A stretch of 13,154 nt of DNA from Promethearchaeota archaeon (GCA_030615235.1 JAUWZR010000045.1:1-13154), one strand, 5' to 3'; shown: positions 1 to 6,890, counted from the stretch's first letter. Translations and numbers: made by a program. The notes: generated by a model from the sequence alone, not told the origin.

Positions 1-1
1 G

Positions 2-103
2 TGGTATTCTGAATACACATTAGAAAGAACAGGTCTAATTCTTAGGAAAGCCTGTAAACCAGAGGAAGTTATCGTAGTTGTTAGAGATTTTAAACAAAAT
101 TGA
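2..103 (+). CDS. 3' end of an unidentified protein gene, cut by the window edge
   Basis: From base 2 the frame reads 33 sense codons and then TGA at 101-103. The translated tail looks like folded protein: it contains a segment reading LILRKACKPEEVIVVVRDF, a charged turn followed by a beta-strand-like run of valines and an isoleucine. The other two forward frames are closed early. I do not recognise the family. The start lies outside the window, so the length is unknown. The frame stays open for a further 48 codons after the TGA (see the next entry), so this TGA may not be the true end of the gene. The next gene is convergent. Confidence 0.45.
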   Translation, partial: WYSEYTLERTGLILRKACKPEEVIVVVRDFKQN

Positions 104-250
104 ATTGATAGCGGTGCTTTAGACTCAGAAAAAATAAACGAACGGGAATTCCAAAACTTTCTCAAAAACAAAAAGTTAAATGTTGAAGAAAAAAGGATAT
201 CTGAAAATAATGTACGCGACGATCCAACTAACAATAGGACTGATATTTAG
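104..250 (+). other. in-frame open extension after the TGA
   Basis: After the TGA at 101-103 the same frame continues for 48 sense codons to TAG at 248-250. The peptide is very hydrophilic, rich in Lys, Glu and Asn, and ends in an Arg/Asp/Asn-rich tail, which is typical of a protein C-terminus. The TAG lies six bases from the end of the convergent ATPase gene, the kind of tight convergence seen elsewhere in this window (one base at 3472). This fits a gene that really ends at 250, with the TGA being a TGG-to-TGA nonsense change, a sequence error, or a recoded (for example selenocysteine) codon. It could also be a chance open stretch in the 3' untranslated region. Confidence 0.35.
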
Positions 251-256
251 CTTTAC

Positions 257-1489
257 TTAATTACTAGTATTTTCGTAATCTTTAAGGATTACGTCAATAG
301 ATTCATTTGAATATATTATCTCGTTGAAAATTTTTATTAATAATTTTATAATCGCTCTTGGATTACCTTCAGCTCTTTCAAATACATACTTTAAAATACG
401 CTTATTTAACGGGTAATACGGATTTTGGAACGCCTTGGTAAATTCGGTATTATCAATACTTTCATAGAACTTACTCATTGTACTACTGTATAACTCGTAA
501 ACATCTTCCTCTTTGAATTCCAAAAGATAAATTGGCTCCCTTATAGAGGATAACAATTCGGGGGTTTTTTCACTATATTTTTTCCTGATATCCACTAGAG
601 ATTCCTTTGATTTCAAGGTAATAATTATACGCAAACCCTCAATGTTTTGAAGCTGAACTATTTTATTAAATATTTTATCAGCAGCGATATCGTTTGGAGA
701 CACTTCGGTTCCATATAGCCAGCTAGGATCGAAAACCTCTTCGACTTGTTCAGATTGTGGGCTCATAATTGAAATTATCTTTCCAAAATCGTCTATAAAT
801 AAAATTGTCCCCGATTTGGAGTTTTCAACGAGAATCCGTAGCATCAAATAAGCGTTTTTCCCTTTGCGAAGATCATGAGTGAGATTTAACATTGATAATT
901 CCTTTGCATCCATTAGTTCACCAAGTAACCATCTCTCTGCTTCGATTTTCTTATAGGGGTCTAATTGATGGATTGTAATTCCATTTATCACATCTTTTAG
1001 CGTTTCAGGTTCAACTCCTTGATATTTATTTACAAGCTGTTCGAAAGCGAATTTTTGCACTTTTTCGATATCCACAACATGAAAAAATCCAAATTTTCTT
1101 TCTAACGCACCCCACTTGTCACACAATTGATTTACGACATATTTCAAGGGTTCCATTTCAAGATTTTCTATAAATTCGGAATATATATTAGAAAAAAGCT
1201 TTTTATAGACATATTCAAGTGAAATATAGATCGTATTATAATAATAAAGATTATTTCTTAAAGCCCAAAAAAGATGAGTTTTCCCCGATCCAATGTCCCC
1301 AATAATAGGGAGAATAAAGTTAGTCTCATTTTTTACGAGTTCTTTAATTTTTTGAATTAGGTTTATTCTCGAATTAACTAAATCTAAATCCTCCTTAATC
1401 TCACCCGTACTAACAAATTTTTTAAAAGGGTTATTACCCCATTTGATTACATTGAGCAATAATTCTTTTCTATTTTCGTATAATATCAT
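257..1489 (-). CDS. P-loop ATPase with AAA+/STAND-like features, resembling BrxC/PglY-type (DUF2791) ATPases
   Basis: A 410-residue, probably cytoplasmic ATPase. The Walker A loop GDIGSGKTH is at residues 64-72. A Walker B strand, TILFIDDFGK (228-237), ends in Asp-Asp rather than Asp-Glu, as in STAND-type NTPases. A strand LRIIITLKS (286-294) sits where sensor 1 is expected, and EGNPRAI (374-380) gives a sensor-2-like arginine in a C-terminal helical region, as in Orc1/Cdc6- and STAND-type proteins. The long helical insert between Walker A and B contains RWLLGELMDAKEL (186-198), which recalls the RWLxGE pattern of the ATP-binding domain in the BREX proteins BrxC/PglY; this likeness is from memory. 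No DNA-binding domain is obvious. It lies 12 bases downstream of the 212-residue gene with no Shine-Dalgarno site between them, so the two are probably cotranscribed and may act together. ATPase is a secure call; the specific role is unknown. Confidence 0.85.
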   Translation of the reverse strand: MILYENRKELLLNVIKWGNNPFKKFVSTGEIKEDLDLVNSRINLIQKIKELVKNETNFILPIIGDIGSGKTHLFWALRNNLYYYNTIYISLEYVYKKLFSNIYSEFIENLEMEPLKYVVNQLCDKWGALERKFGFFHVVDIEKVQKFAFEQLVNKYQGVEPETLKDVINGITIHQLDPYKKIEAERWLLGELMDAKELSMLNLTHDLRKGKNAYLMLRILVENSKSGTILFIDDFGKIISIMSPQSEQVEEVFDPSWLYGTEVSPNDIAADKIFNKIVQLQNIEGLRIIITLKSKESLVDIRKKYSEKTPELLSSIREPIYLLEFKEEDVYELYSSTMSKFYESIDNTEFTKAFQNPYYPLNKRILKYVFERAEGNPRAIIKLLIKIFNEIIYSNESIDVILKDYENTSN

Positions 1490-1501
1490 GCTTAAAAAAA
1501 C

Positions 1502-2140
1502 TTACAGCTTGAGTTCTTCAATTCCCAAAATGATAATATATTTAACATCAGTTAACGATTTTTTAACATTCATGTACGGCTCAAAAGAAACGAGAAGATC
1601 TCCGTTCTCATCGCGCCCTACGATTAAACAATCGTAGAATACCGGATCAATTCTCTCATCGATTACTACTCTATCAGCTATGATAACTCCATTACCTACT
1701 AATGACACAGGGTTCCTGAGCATTTCTTCTCTAAAAAATTCCAGATGATTGATTCCATATTCATTATCGTCTAAATACAGGGCAGCAGTGTTTAATTTGT
1801 TTAAAGTGTAAGGATAAGCGTCAGAAAATTGACCTTCGTCGTAAACTTGCATGATATCTTCTGATATTAGAATTGAATATTCAATCGACTCAAAATCCTC
1901 GTACCATTGCGCCTCGATCTTTCGAGAAAATGCTAATTTTTTATTGTAAGTTAATTCGAATCCTACTCTAAGGCCATTAGCAATGAAAATACCCTCTGAA
2001 TCAGATATTTTTACATTGTCTGAAAAAATAATGGATTCATTCTCATCCTTGCATCGTGTAATTATCGATCCTTGGAAATCTCCTTCTAAATTTATGCCTT
2101 TTACAGAATCGTATATGATAATGTTTTCGGTATTACTCAT
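1502..2140 (-). CDS. conserved-looking protein of unknown function, first gene of the ATPase operon
   Basis: A 212-residue acidic protein that I do not recognise. It has no signal peptide or membrane segment, so it is probably cytoplasmic. The sequence alternates short hydrophobic stretches with Asp/Glu/Asn-rich turns, suggesting a mostly beta fold. The C-terminal third (about 143-206) has several strand-like runs, such as GVIIADRVVI and KYIIILGIEEL, and could be a small beta-barrel. The only Cys residues are at 30 and 171, so there is no zinc site. The ATG at 2138-2140 is the first in the frame, with no Shine-Dalgarno site before it. The stop is 12 bases before the start of the P-loop ATPase gene, which makes this a likely partner, substrate adaptor or regulator of that ATPase. 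That link rests on gene order alone. Confidence 0.8.
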   Translation of the reverse strand: MSNTENIIIYDSVKGINLEGDFQGSIITRCKDENESIIFSDNVKISDSEGIFIANGLRVGFELTYNKKLAFSRKIEAQWYEDFESIEYSILISEDIMQVYDEGQFSDAYPYTLNKLNTAALYLDDNEYGINHLEFFREEMLRNPVSLVGNGVIIADRVVIDERIDPVFYDCLIVGRDENGDLLVSFEPYMNVKKSLTDVKYIIILGIEELKL

Positions 2141-2190
2141 AATTAATGTTGAATCAAGTTAGCTTTTCCTTAATACGAAAGATAGGATTG

Positions 2191-2198
2191 TATATATA
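2191..2198. promoter_or_regulatory. shared TATA element of a divergent promoter region
   Basis: The 86-base spacer 2141-2226 contains TATATATA, which reads the same on both strands. It is about 29-36 bases before the ATG at 2227, so a transcript starting about 25 bases downstream would have almost no leader. On the other strand it is about 51-58 bases before the ATG at 2140, leaving a leader of roughly 25 bases. The following bases carry an AGTATA direct repeat (2199-2210). Calling it a promoter is inference from spacing and composition. Confidence 0.5.
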
Positions 2199-2226
2199 AG
2201 TATAAGTATAATACTATATAATTAGT

Positions 2227-3471
2227 ATGGGTTCAATTAGTCTATCCAATAAAATATGTGAACTGTCTAAGGCAGATTTACTTCAGAGGGCAAACGAATT
2301 CATTTTTTCTTCGGGATTGAATGACGGTGCTTCGAAACTGTGTAAAGCCAACATGAAATATGGTTTAGCACAATTCCATCTTATTCAAGAAAAATATGGT
2401 TTTAAACCTAAGGCGACCTTTGTTTCATCCCCTGATGAAACAATTTCAAGAAATAATTTCCGTTGGAATTCTGGATTGGGATATGGTGGAAGATTAAATT
2501 GGGGAGAAGGGGATGATAAATTAATATTTTTAAATATTAAGCCTAATTGTTGCGGATTATTAGTTGGAGGATTAGAAGAGCTACCTGATCCTTACGATAT
2601 CATAAAAAAAATAGACAATGTAAAGAGTACCGAATTATATTACGACAATATTTTAATTAATTGGGATTATAATATTTCGAATCATTTTATAAATTGTTTC
2701 GAAACGAAAAACCTATCTGATACCAATTTTCCTCCGTATATGTTCATGATTCACGGCTCTGCTCCTGAATTTCGCGACGATAAGCACGGAATTGGTTTGT
2801 ACATTGACACTTCGAAGACATTAAAAGATCTTGCTATTGAAGAACAAACAATATTTGGAAAACAATTTATATTATTAGACACTGAAGCGAAAGAATATCT
2901 CGAATTTAATAAAAAAGCATCTAATTTTTCGAATAAGAAGAGAGAAATGATAGCTCGCAAGATTTTTAATCCTGATTACAATGTAATATGTAACACTCCA
3001 CACCAATTCTTAAAAGATTTTAATAAGATGTATTTAGGAAGTAATTGTACTGACATAAAAAACAACAGCCTTCGCACTAATATTTTCCCTACTGCATTAC
3101 GCGCCGATTTAGCATGTTATCTTTGGAGGGGTAAAAAAAGTTTTTCGAGAACTGCATTAAGAAACAACGATTTCTTCACAAGAGCTGAAAATTTGGAGCT
3201 TTTAAACTTATTGAGCAATGCTGATGTACTACCTCACGGTGGAGGTTACATGCTACCTGATATAAGGAGAGTTCAAAAAGTTTTGGAATACAAGTATCAG
3301 AGATATTTTGCATGTGAATTAGTAAAAGATAGAAAAAAATTAAAAATTGTGAGAAATGTAAAGGAGTTACAATTCGAATACAGGGGACGAGATGTTATTC
3401 TCAAGTCCATTCAGTTAGAACTCGGTGAAATTATTGCCCGATTAAATCCTATATTTTCTCTAAAACTGTAA
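2227..3471 (+). CDS. uncharacterised 414-residue protein with a glycine-rich LPHGGGY motif
   Basis: I cannot assign this protein to a family. It has no signal peptide or membrane segment and looks like a soluble, folded, probably multidomain protein. Segments with the look of conserved sites are GYGGRLNWGEGDD (85-97), NIKPNCCGLLVGG (103-115), IHGSAPEFRDDKHGIGLYID (175-194) and LPHGGGYMLPD (335-345), with a basic stretch WRGKKSFSRTALR (300-312) between the last two. The clustered Gly, His, Asp and Arg residues would suit an enzyme acting on a phosphorylated or nucleic-acid substrate, but no known catalytic signature is visible. Nine Cys are scattered without a CxxC pair. The start ATG follows a TATA element at a spacing that predicts a nearly leaderless mRNA. 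It is divergent from the 212-residue/ATPase operon, and its stop is one base from the convergent metG stop. Confidence 0.8.
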   Translation: MGSISLSNKICELSKADLLQRANEFIFSSGLNDGASKLCKANMKYGLAQFHLIQEKYGFKPKATFVSSPDETISRNNFRWNSGLGYGGRLNWGEGDDKLIFLNIKPNCCGLLVGGLEELPDPYDIIKKIDNVKSTELYYDNILINWDYNISNHFINCFETKNLSDTNFPPYMFMIHGSAPEFRDDKHGIGLYIDTSKTLKDLAIEEQTIFGKQFILLDTEAKEYLEFNKKASNFSNKKREMIARKIFNPDYNVICNTPHQFLKDFNKMYLGSNCTDIKNNSLRTNIFPTALRADLACYLWRGKKSFSRTALRNNDFFTRAENLELLNLLSNADVLPHGGGYMLPDIRRVQKVLEYKYQRYFACELVKDRKKLKIVRNVKELQFEYRGRDVILKSIQLELGEIIARLNPIFSLKL

Positions 3472-3472
3472 T

Positions 3473-5521
3473 TTATTCAATTTTAGCTCCGGCGGGAATA
3501 TCTCTATCTGGTGTTAAGATAGATACTTTGTTCCCATCTACAGCAGCGAGAAGCATTCCTTCGCTTAAAATTCCTCTCAATTTCCTAGGTTCTAAATTTG
3601 CTAAAATAGCTATACTTTTACCCTTTAACTCTTCGATTTTGTATTGTTCCGCTAACCCCGCAACTAAAGTTCTCTTTTCTTCTCCTAAGGAAATAGATAA
3701 TTTATATAATTTGTCTGCTTTAGGGACCTTTTCAACCTTATCAATTACAGCAATTCTAATATCGAGTTTCTTAAAATCTTCGTATGATACCAACTCTTTC
3801 TCACCTTTTCTTTCACTCGTTTTTCTAATTTCTTTAAGAGCCTTTTTTAAATCATCAATCTCAAGTTTTTGAAATAATGGCTCTGGTTTTTTAATTTTCA
3901 ACCCTTCTCTAATGGCATTTTCATCTATACTATACCAAGATATGGCTTTAGAATTTGGCACATTCAAATAAGAAAGTATCTTTTCAGATGTTCCAGGAAT
4001 AAATGGACTTAATAAAACACCAAATGCGTAAACAGCTTGAGCACTGATATTAAATACGTGTCCAGCTGCATCCTTATCATGTTTAATCAAATGCCAAGGG
4101 GCTTTGTTATTAAGGTAAACATTTCCCTCCTTTCCAAAATTAACTATATCTCTTAATGCTTTTCTTAATTTAAAATTCTGTATACTTTCACCTATCTCTT
4201 CGCTGACCGAATTTATACGATCTATGAATTGTATATCAACTTCATCATTTTCTAATTTTTTTGGAATTTTTCCTTCAAATTGTTTGTCAATGAACGTTAA
4301 AGTTCTATGGATAAAGTTACCAATATTGTCATTTAATGTTTTGATATTATTTTCAAATTCTGACCATAAAAATGAAGTGTCACTCGTTTCTGGGCGATTA
4401 AATACGAGAGTAAAGCGCCAATAATCCAGAGGAGCCAATTTTAAAGCTTCATCGATCCATATTCCATTTCCTCGAGATTTAGAGAATTTATCATTTTCGT
4501 ACATTAAAAATTCTGTAGAAGAAACATTATATGGTAATACAAAACGCTCAATGTTACTCTTATCGTCGTTATAAGCTAGTAGGAGCCCTGGAAAAACAAT
4601 AAGATGAAAAATTATATTATCTTTTCCAATAAAAAAAACCGTTTTGGTATTGGGATCGTTCCAAAAATACTCAAACTTTTTTGGATCTTTAACAATTGTC
4701 TCGGCCCACTCTTTAACAGCGGAAACGTATCCTAAAACTGCTTCAAACCAAACATAAATCGTTTTTTCGTCAGCACCTTTAAATGGTGCGGGGATGCCCC
4801 ATTCTAAATCTCGAGTTATAGCTCTCTCTGGAATTCCCTCTGCAATACTATTTAAACACATTTTCCTGGCATTCTGTGGTATAATAGTATTATTTTTTAT
4901 CAGTTCTTCTAATCTTCCTTGTAATTTTGGTAAATCCAAATACCAATGTTTAGTTTTACGGACTATAGGAGTATTATTGCAAATAGCACAACGGGGAGTT
5001 TTTAACTCCAACGGAGTAAGCAATTTCTGACACTTATCGCATTGATCCCCTCTCGCTTTCTCGTCGCCACAGTGAGGACATATTCCTTCAACAAATCTAT
5101 CAGGAAGAAATAAGTTATCGTGTTCGCAGTAAAAAGACTCGATTTCTCTTTCAAAAACATATCCATTTTTTTGAACCTCTAAGTAGAATTTCCTTGTAAA
5201 ATCAATATGTGTTGGATTGTACGTAACAGTATAATTATCGTACGATATTTTCCATTTCCGGTACAAATCTTTTATTAAAGCATGATTTTTTTTGGCTAAT
5301 TCTTCAGCTGAAATGTTCAATTTTTTAGCCGCGACGGCAACAGGAGTGCCATGTGAATCAGATCCTGAAACAAAAACGACTTCATCTCCCTTTAGCCTAC
5401 AATACCTTGCAAATACATCAGAGGATAATGTACTTCCAATCATATTTCCCAGATGAGGAGTATAAGTTGCGTAGGGCCATGCTGAAGTAATTACCCATTT
5501 ATTCTTTTTAGTGTTGGACAT
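3473..5521 (-). CDS. metG: methionyl-tRNA synthetase with fused C-terminal tRNA-binding domain
   Basis: This enzyme attaches methionine to tRNA-Met in the cytoplasm, using ATP. The class I signatures are present: the HIGH-box variant HLGN (23-26) and the KMSKS variant KFSKS (345-349). The zinc-knuckle insert (132-181) has C132 and CxxC pairs at 148/151, 161/164 and 178/181, with the stretch ARGDQCDKC that I associate with archaeal and eukaryotic cytosolic enzymes. The partner of C132 is D135 instead of Cys (CEHD). Residues from about 582 to 682 form the Trbp111/EMAP-II-like domain (KLDIRIAVIDKVEKVPKADKL, NLEPRKLRGILSEGM); some archaea encode this as a separate protein, here it is fused. At 682 residues it is full length. 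A GGAG Shine-Dalgarno site lies seven bases before the ATG. It is convergent with the 414-residue gene. Confidence 0.98.
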   Translation of the reverse strand: MSNTKKNKWVITSAWPYATYTPHLGNMIGSTLSSDVFARYCRLKGDEVVFVSGSDSHGTPVAVAAKKLNISAEELAKKNHALIKDLYRKWKISYDNYTVTYNPTHIDFTRKFYLEVQKNGYVFEREIESFYCEHDNLFLPDRFVEGICPHCGDEKARGDQCDKCQKLLTPLELKTPRCAICNNTPIVRKTKHWYLDLPKLQGRLEELIKNNTIIPQNARKMCLNSIAEGIPERAITRDLEWGIPAPFKGADEKTIYVWFEAVLGYVSAVKEWAETIVKDPKKFEYFWNDPNTKTVFFIGKDNIIFHLIVFPGLLLAYNDDKSNIERFVLPYNVSSTEFLMYENDKFSKSRGNGIWIDEALKLAPLDYWRFTLVFNRPETSDTSFLWSEFENNIKTLNDNIGNFIHRTLTFIDKQFEGKIPKKLENDEVDIQFIDRINSVSEEIGESIQNFKLRKALRDIVNFGKEGNVYLNNKAPWHLIKHDKDAAGHVFNISAQAVYAFGVLLSPFIPGTSEKILSYLNVPNSKAISWYSIDENAIREGLKIKKPEPLFQKLEIDDLKKALKEIRKTSERKGEKELVSYEDFKKLDIRIAVIDKVEKVPKADKLYKLSISLGEEKRTLVAGLAEQYKIEELKGKSIAILANLEPRKLRGILSEGMLLAAVDGNKVSILTPDRDIPAGAKIE

Positions 5522-5528
5522 TCCAGAA

Positions 5529-5532
5529 CTCC
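5529..5532 (-). promoter_or_regulatory. ribosome binding site of metG
   Basis: Read on the minus strand, GGAG precedes the metG ATG by seven bases. It is the clearest Shine-Dalgarno match at a proper distance in the window and supports the chosen start. Confidence 0.7.
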
Positions 5533-5580
5533 AAATTGTATTTTACAAGTTTATTCTTGACTAACGATTACAGTGTTACT

Positions 5581-5588
5581 ACTTATAA
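5581..5588 (-). promoter_or_regulatory. TATA-like element upstream of metG
   Basis: TTATAAGT on the minus strand lies about 60 bases before the metG start, predicting a leader of roughly 35 bases that includes the Shine-Dalgarno site. The 129-base spacer (5522-5650) between the vWA gene stop and metG suggests metG has its own promoter rather than depending on read-through. The site is called from composition and spacing only. Confidence 0.4.
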
Positions 5589-5596
5589 TGATTGTT

Positions 5597-5611
5597 AAAG
5601 TAATTTACTTT
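5597..5611. repeat. 15-base perfect palindrome upstream of the metG TATA element
   Basis: AAAGTAA and TTACTTT are perfect inverted 7-base arms around a single T. The palindrome sits nine bases upstream of the putative metG TATA element, a position used by transcription regulators. It is AT-rich, so chance occurrence is possible. Confidence 0.4.
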
Positions 5612-5650
5612 CTTATTTCAACTTTATGAGAGAAAGGTGATTACTAAAAC

Positions 5651-6826
5651 TTATAGAATTTGCGCTCCACAAGCTCTACAAGCTTTAATTTCAGCATGCA
5701 TCTTCTTTAAACATGGTTCGTGGTAATAAGCTCCACATTTTTGGCATTGAAATACCTTATAATCACCTAAAAAAATACTGTGGCAATACGTACAAGACGA
5801 ATTGATATCTTCGATATCATATTCTGGAATTAAAGCCATTTTAGTAGTATTTATACCACTTTCATCAATTAATTTTATTTTTGGTTCTTCCTCAGTTTTC
5901 TCTTTTATTAACTTTGATGCTGCTGGCGGAAGTTCCAACAAAAAAAAACAAAACGGACATCTGAATACGTTCACTTTATATTCAGTTTTTTTTGCCCACA
6001 TAGCCGCACATGAAAGGTGCATTGGGCGTTCACAAGAAGGACAATATCGTCCTTCGCTAAAAAAGTCAGCACTTGTTATTGCTGCTTTTACAGAGTGACA
6101 GATTTGACATTTTTCTTGGCCTCTCTCTTTACTACCCATCATTAATCTTATATCCAAAACGCTGGGTCTTCTCAATTGTAGCGCTATTTCACTTATTAAA
6201 GGCGCCAAGTCGCTTTTTTTATCCGGTGAAAAATAATCTGTGGAGGTTTTAAGTTCTTTTTTTGATGCATACGACATTCCAGCATTTAATAAGGCTTTTG
6301 AATTGCTAAAAAATCCAAATTGCCCTCCAGTCAGTCTTGCAATTTTCTTTAGGATGCTTTGAGAATAATCTTGTGTTTTCCCTAATTGGCAAGTGTCAAT
6401 GTAAATTCCCAAACCTTTAGCAATATCAATTGTCTTTCGGATTTTTTCTTTGTATTCTAATTTATTGTCTGATATAATAAAAATTCTATTGGTTTTACCT
6501 CCTAATTTTCGCATTTCACCAACTAGGAATTGAATTGCGAAAGCTAATCCTTCATCAAGCAAACCATTACCAGAAACTTTGATTTTTTCTAACGATTTAA
6601 CCAATTGTTCTTCATCATAACTAAATGGACAGAGTTTCTTGATCGTAGCACCAAAAGATAGAATCGCTATTCTATCCTTAGGATCTACTATAAATTTCTC
6701 GCGAATGAAGTTTTTTGCTGTTTCCAGTGCTGCTAATAGACGATTAGGTTTAAAATCCTTCCTAACCATAGATCTCGAAGAATCTATCAGAACTATACAA
6801 TCCTCTATCTTTACTAGGTCTTGCAT
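5651..6826 (-). CDS. vWA-domain protein with two C4HC3 zinc fingers, similar in architecture to TFIIH subunit p44/Ssl1
   Basis: A 391-residue, probably cytoplasmic or DNA-associated protein. The vWA domain spans about 8-185. The metal-site motif DSSRS (15-19) is intact and a later Asp is at 120 (IISD), but the usual central Thr is not evident near SGNGLLDEG (85-93). Two cross-brace zinc fingers follow. Finger 1 uses C240, C243, C262, C265, H270, C273, C290, C293. Finger 2 uses C345, C348, C361, C364, H369, C372, C383, C386. Both have order C4-H-C3, as in PHD/RINGv fingers. From memory, p44/Ssl1 has the same layout: a vWA domain with a D-x-[KR]-P-x-R segment (here DFKPNR, 24-29), a zinc finger, then a C-terminal finger with near-identical spacing. 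A link to XPD or a TFIIH-like complex is inference. A RING-type E3 role in the Asgard ubiquitin system is the main alternative. It precedes metG by 129 bases. Confidence 0.85.
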   Translation of the reverse strand: MQDLVKIEDCIVLIDSSRSMVRKDFKPNRLLAALETAKNFIREKFIVDPKDRIAILSFGATIKKLCPFSYDEEQLVKSLEKIKVSGNGLLDEGLAFAIQFLVGEMRKLGGKTNRIFIISDNKLEYKEKIRKTIDIAKGLGIYIDTCQLGKTQDYSQSILKKIARLTGGQFGFFSNSKALLNAGMSYASKKELKTSTDYFSPDKKSDLAPLISEIALQLRRPSVLDIRLMMGSKERGQEKCQICHSVKAAITSADFFSEGRYCPSCERPMHLSCAAMWAKKTEYKVNVFRCPFCFFLLELPPAASKLIKEKTEEEPKIKLIDESGINTTKMALIPEYDIEDINSSCTYCHSIFLGDYKVFQCQKCGAYYHEPCLKKMHAEIKACRACGAQIL

Positions 6827-6856
6827 TTCCTTATTACTATTAATAATACAATGAAG

Positions 6857-6885
6857 TTAAGACTATTAAAAAAAGAAGGTCTTAA
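6857..6885. repeat. inverted repeat in the vWA gene promoter region
   Basis: TTAAGAC (6857-6863) and GTCTTAA (6879-6885) are perfect 7-base inverted arms around 15 bases. The repeat ends 30 bases before the start of the vWA gene and overlaps the putative TATA element, where an operator would block transcription. It could also form a stem in the leader or in the 3' end of the upstream M20 transcript. Confidence 0.4.
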
Positions 6886-6890
6886 ATAAA
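6881..6890 (-). promoter_or_regulatory. TATA-like element upstream of the vWA gene
   Basis: TTTATTTAAG on the minus strand lies about 55-64 bases before the ATG at 6826, predicting a leader of around 30 bases. It lies in the 116-base spacer after the M20 peptidase stop and overlaps one arm of an inverted repeat. Confidence 0.35.

Noticed and set aside
1443..1637. 64-codon plus-strand open frame over the ATPase/212-residue junction
   Set aside because: It lies on the opposite strand across two well-supported genes and has low-complexity, shadow-like composition.
257..2140. Calling the ATPase unit a BREX defence system
   Set aside because: Only a family-level resemblance of the ATPase is visible. 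No methyltransferase, PglZ-like phosphatase, protease or other BREX component lies in the window.
2190..2226. AGTATA/TATATA repeats as a CRISPR or tandem array
   Set aside because: The units are too short and few, have no spacers, and are explained by an AT-rich promoter.
2227..3471. RtcB-type RNA ligase for the 414-residue protein
   Set aside because: The HGGG segment suggested it, but the expected RtcB metal-binding and nucleotide-binding motifs and their order are absent.
3528..3872. 114-codon plus-strand open frame
   Set aside because: It is antisense to the C-terminal tRNA-binding domain of metG and has no promoter or protein-like pattern of its own.
5802..6098. 98-codon plus-strand open frame
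   Set aside because: It is antisense to the zinc-finger region of the vWA gene, where regular Cys/His spacing shows the minus strand is coding.
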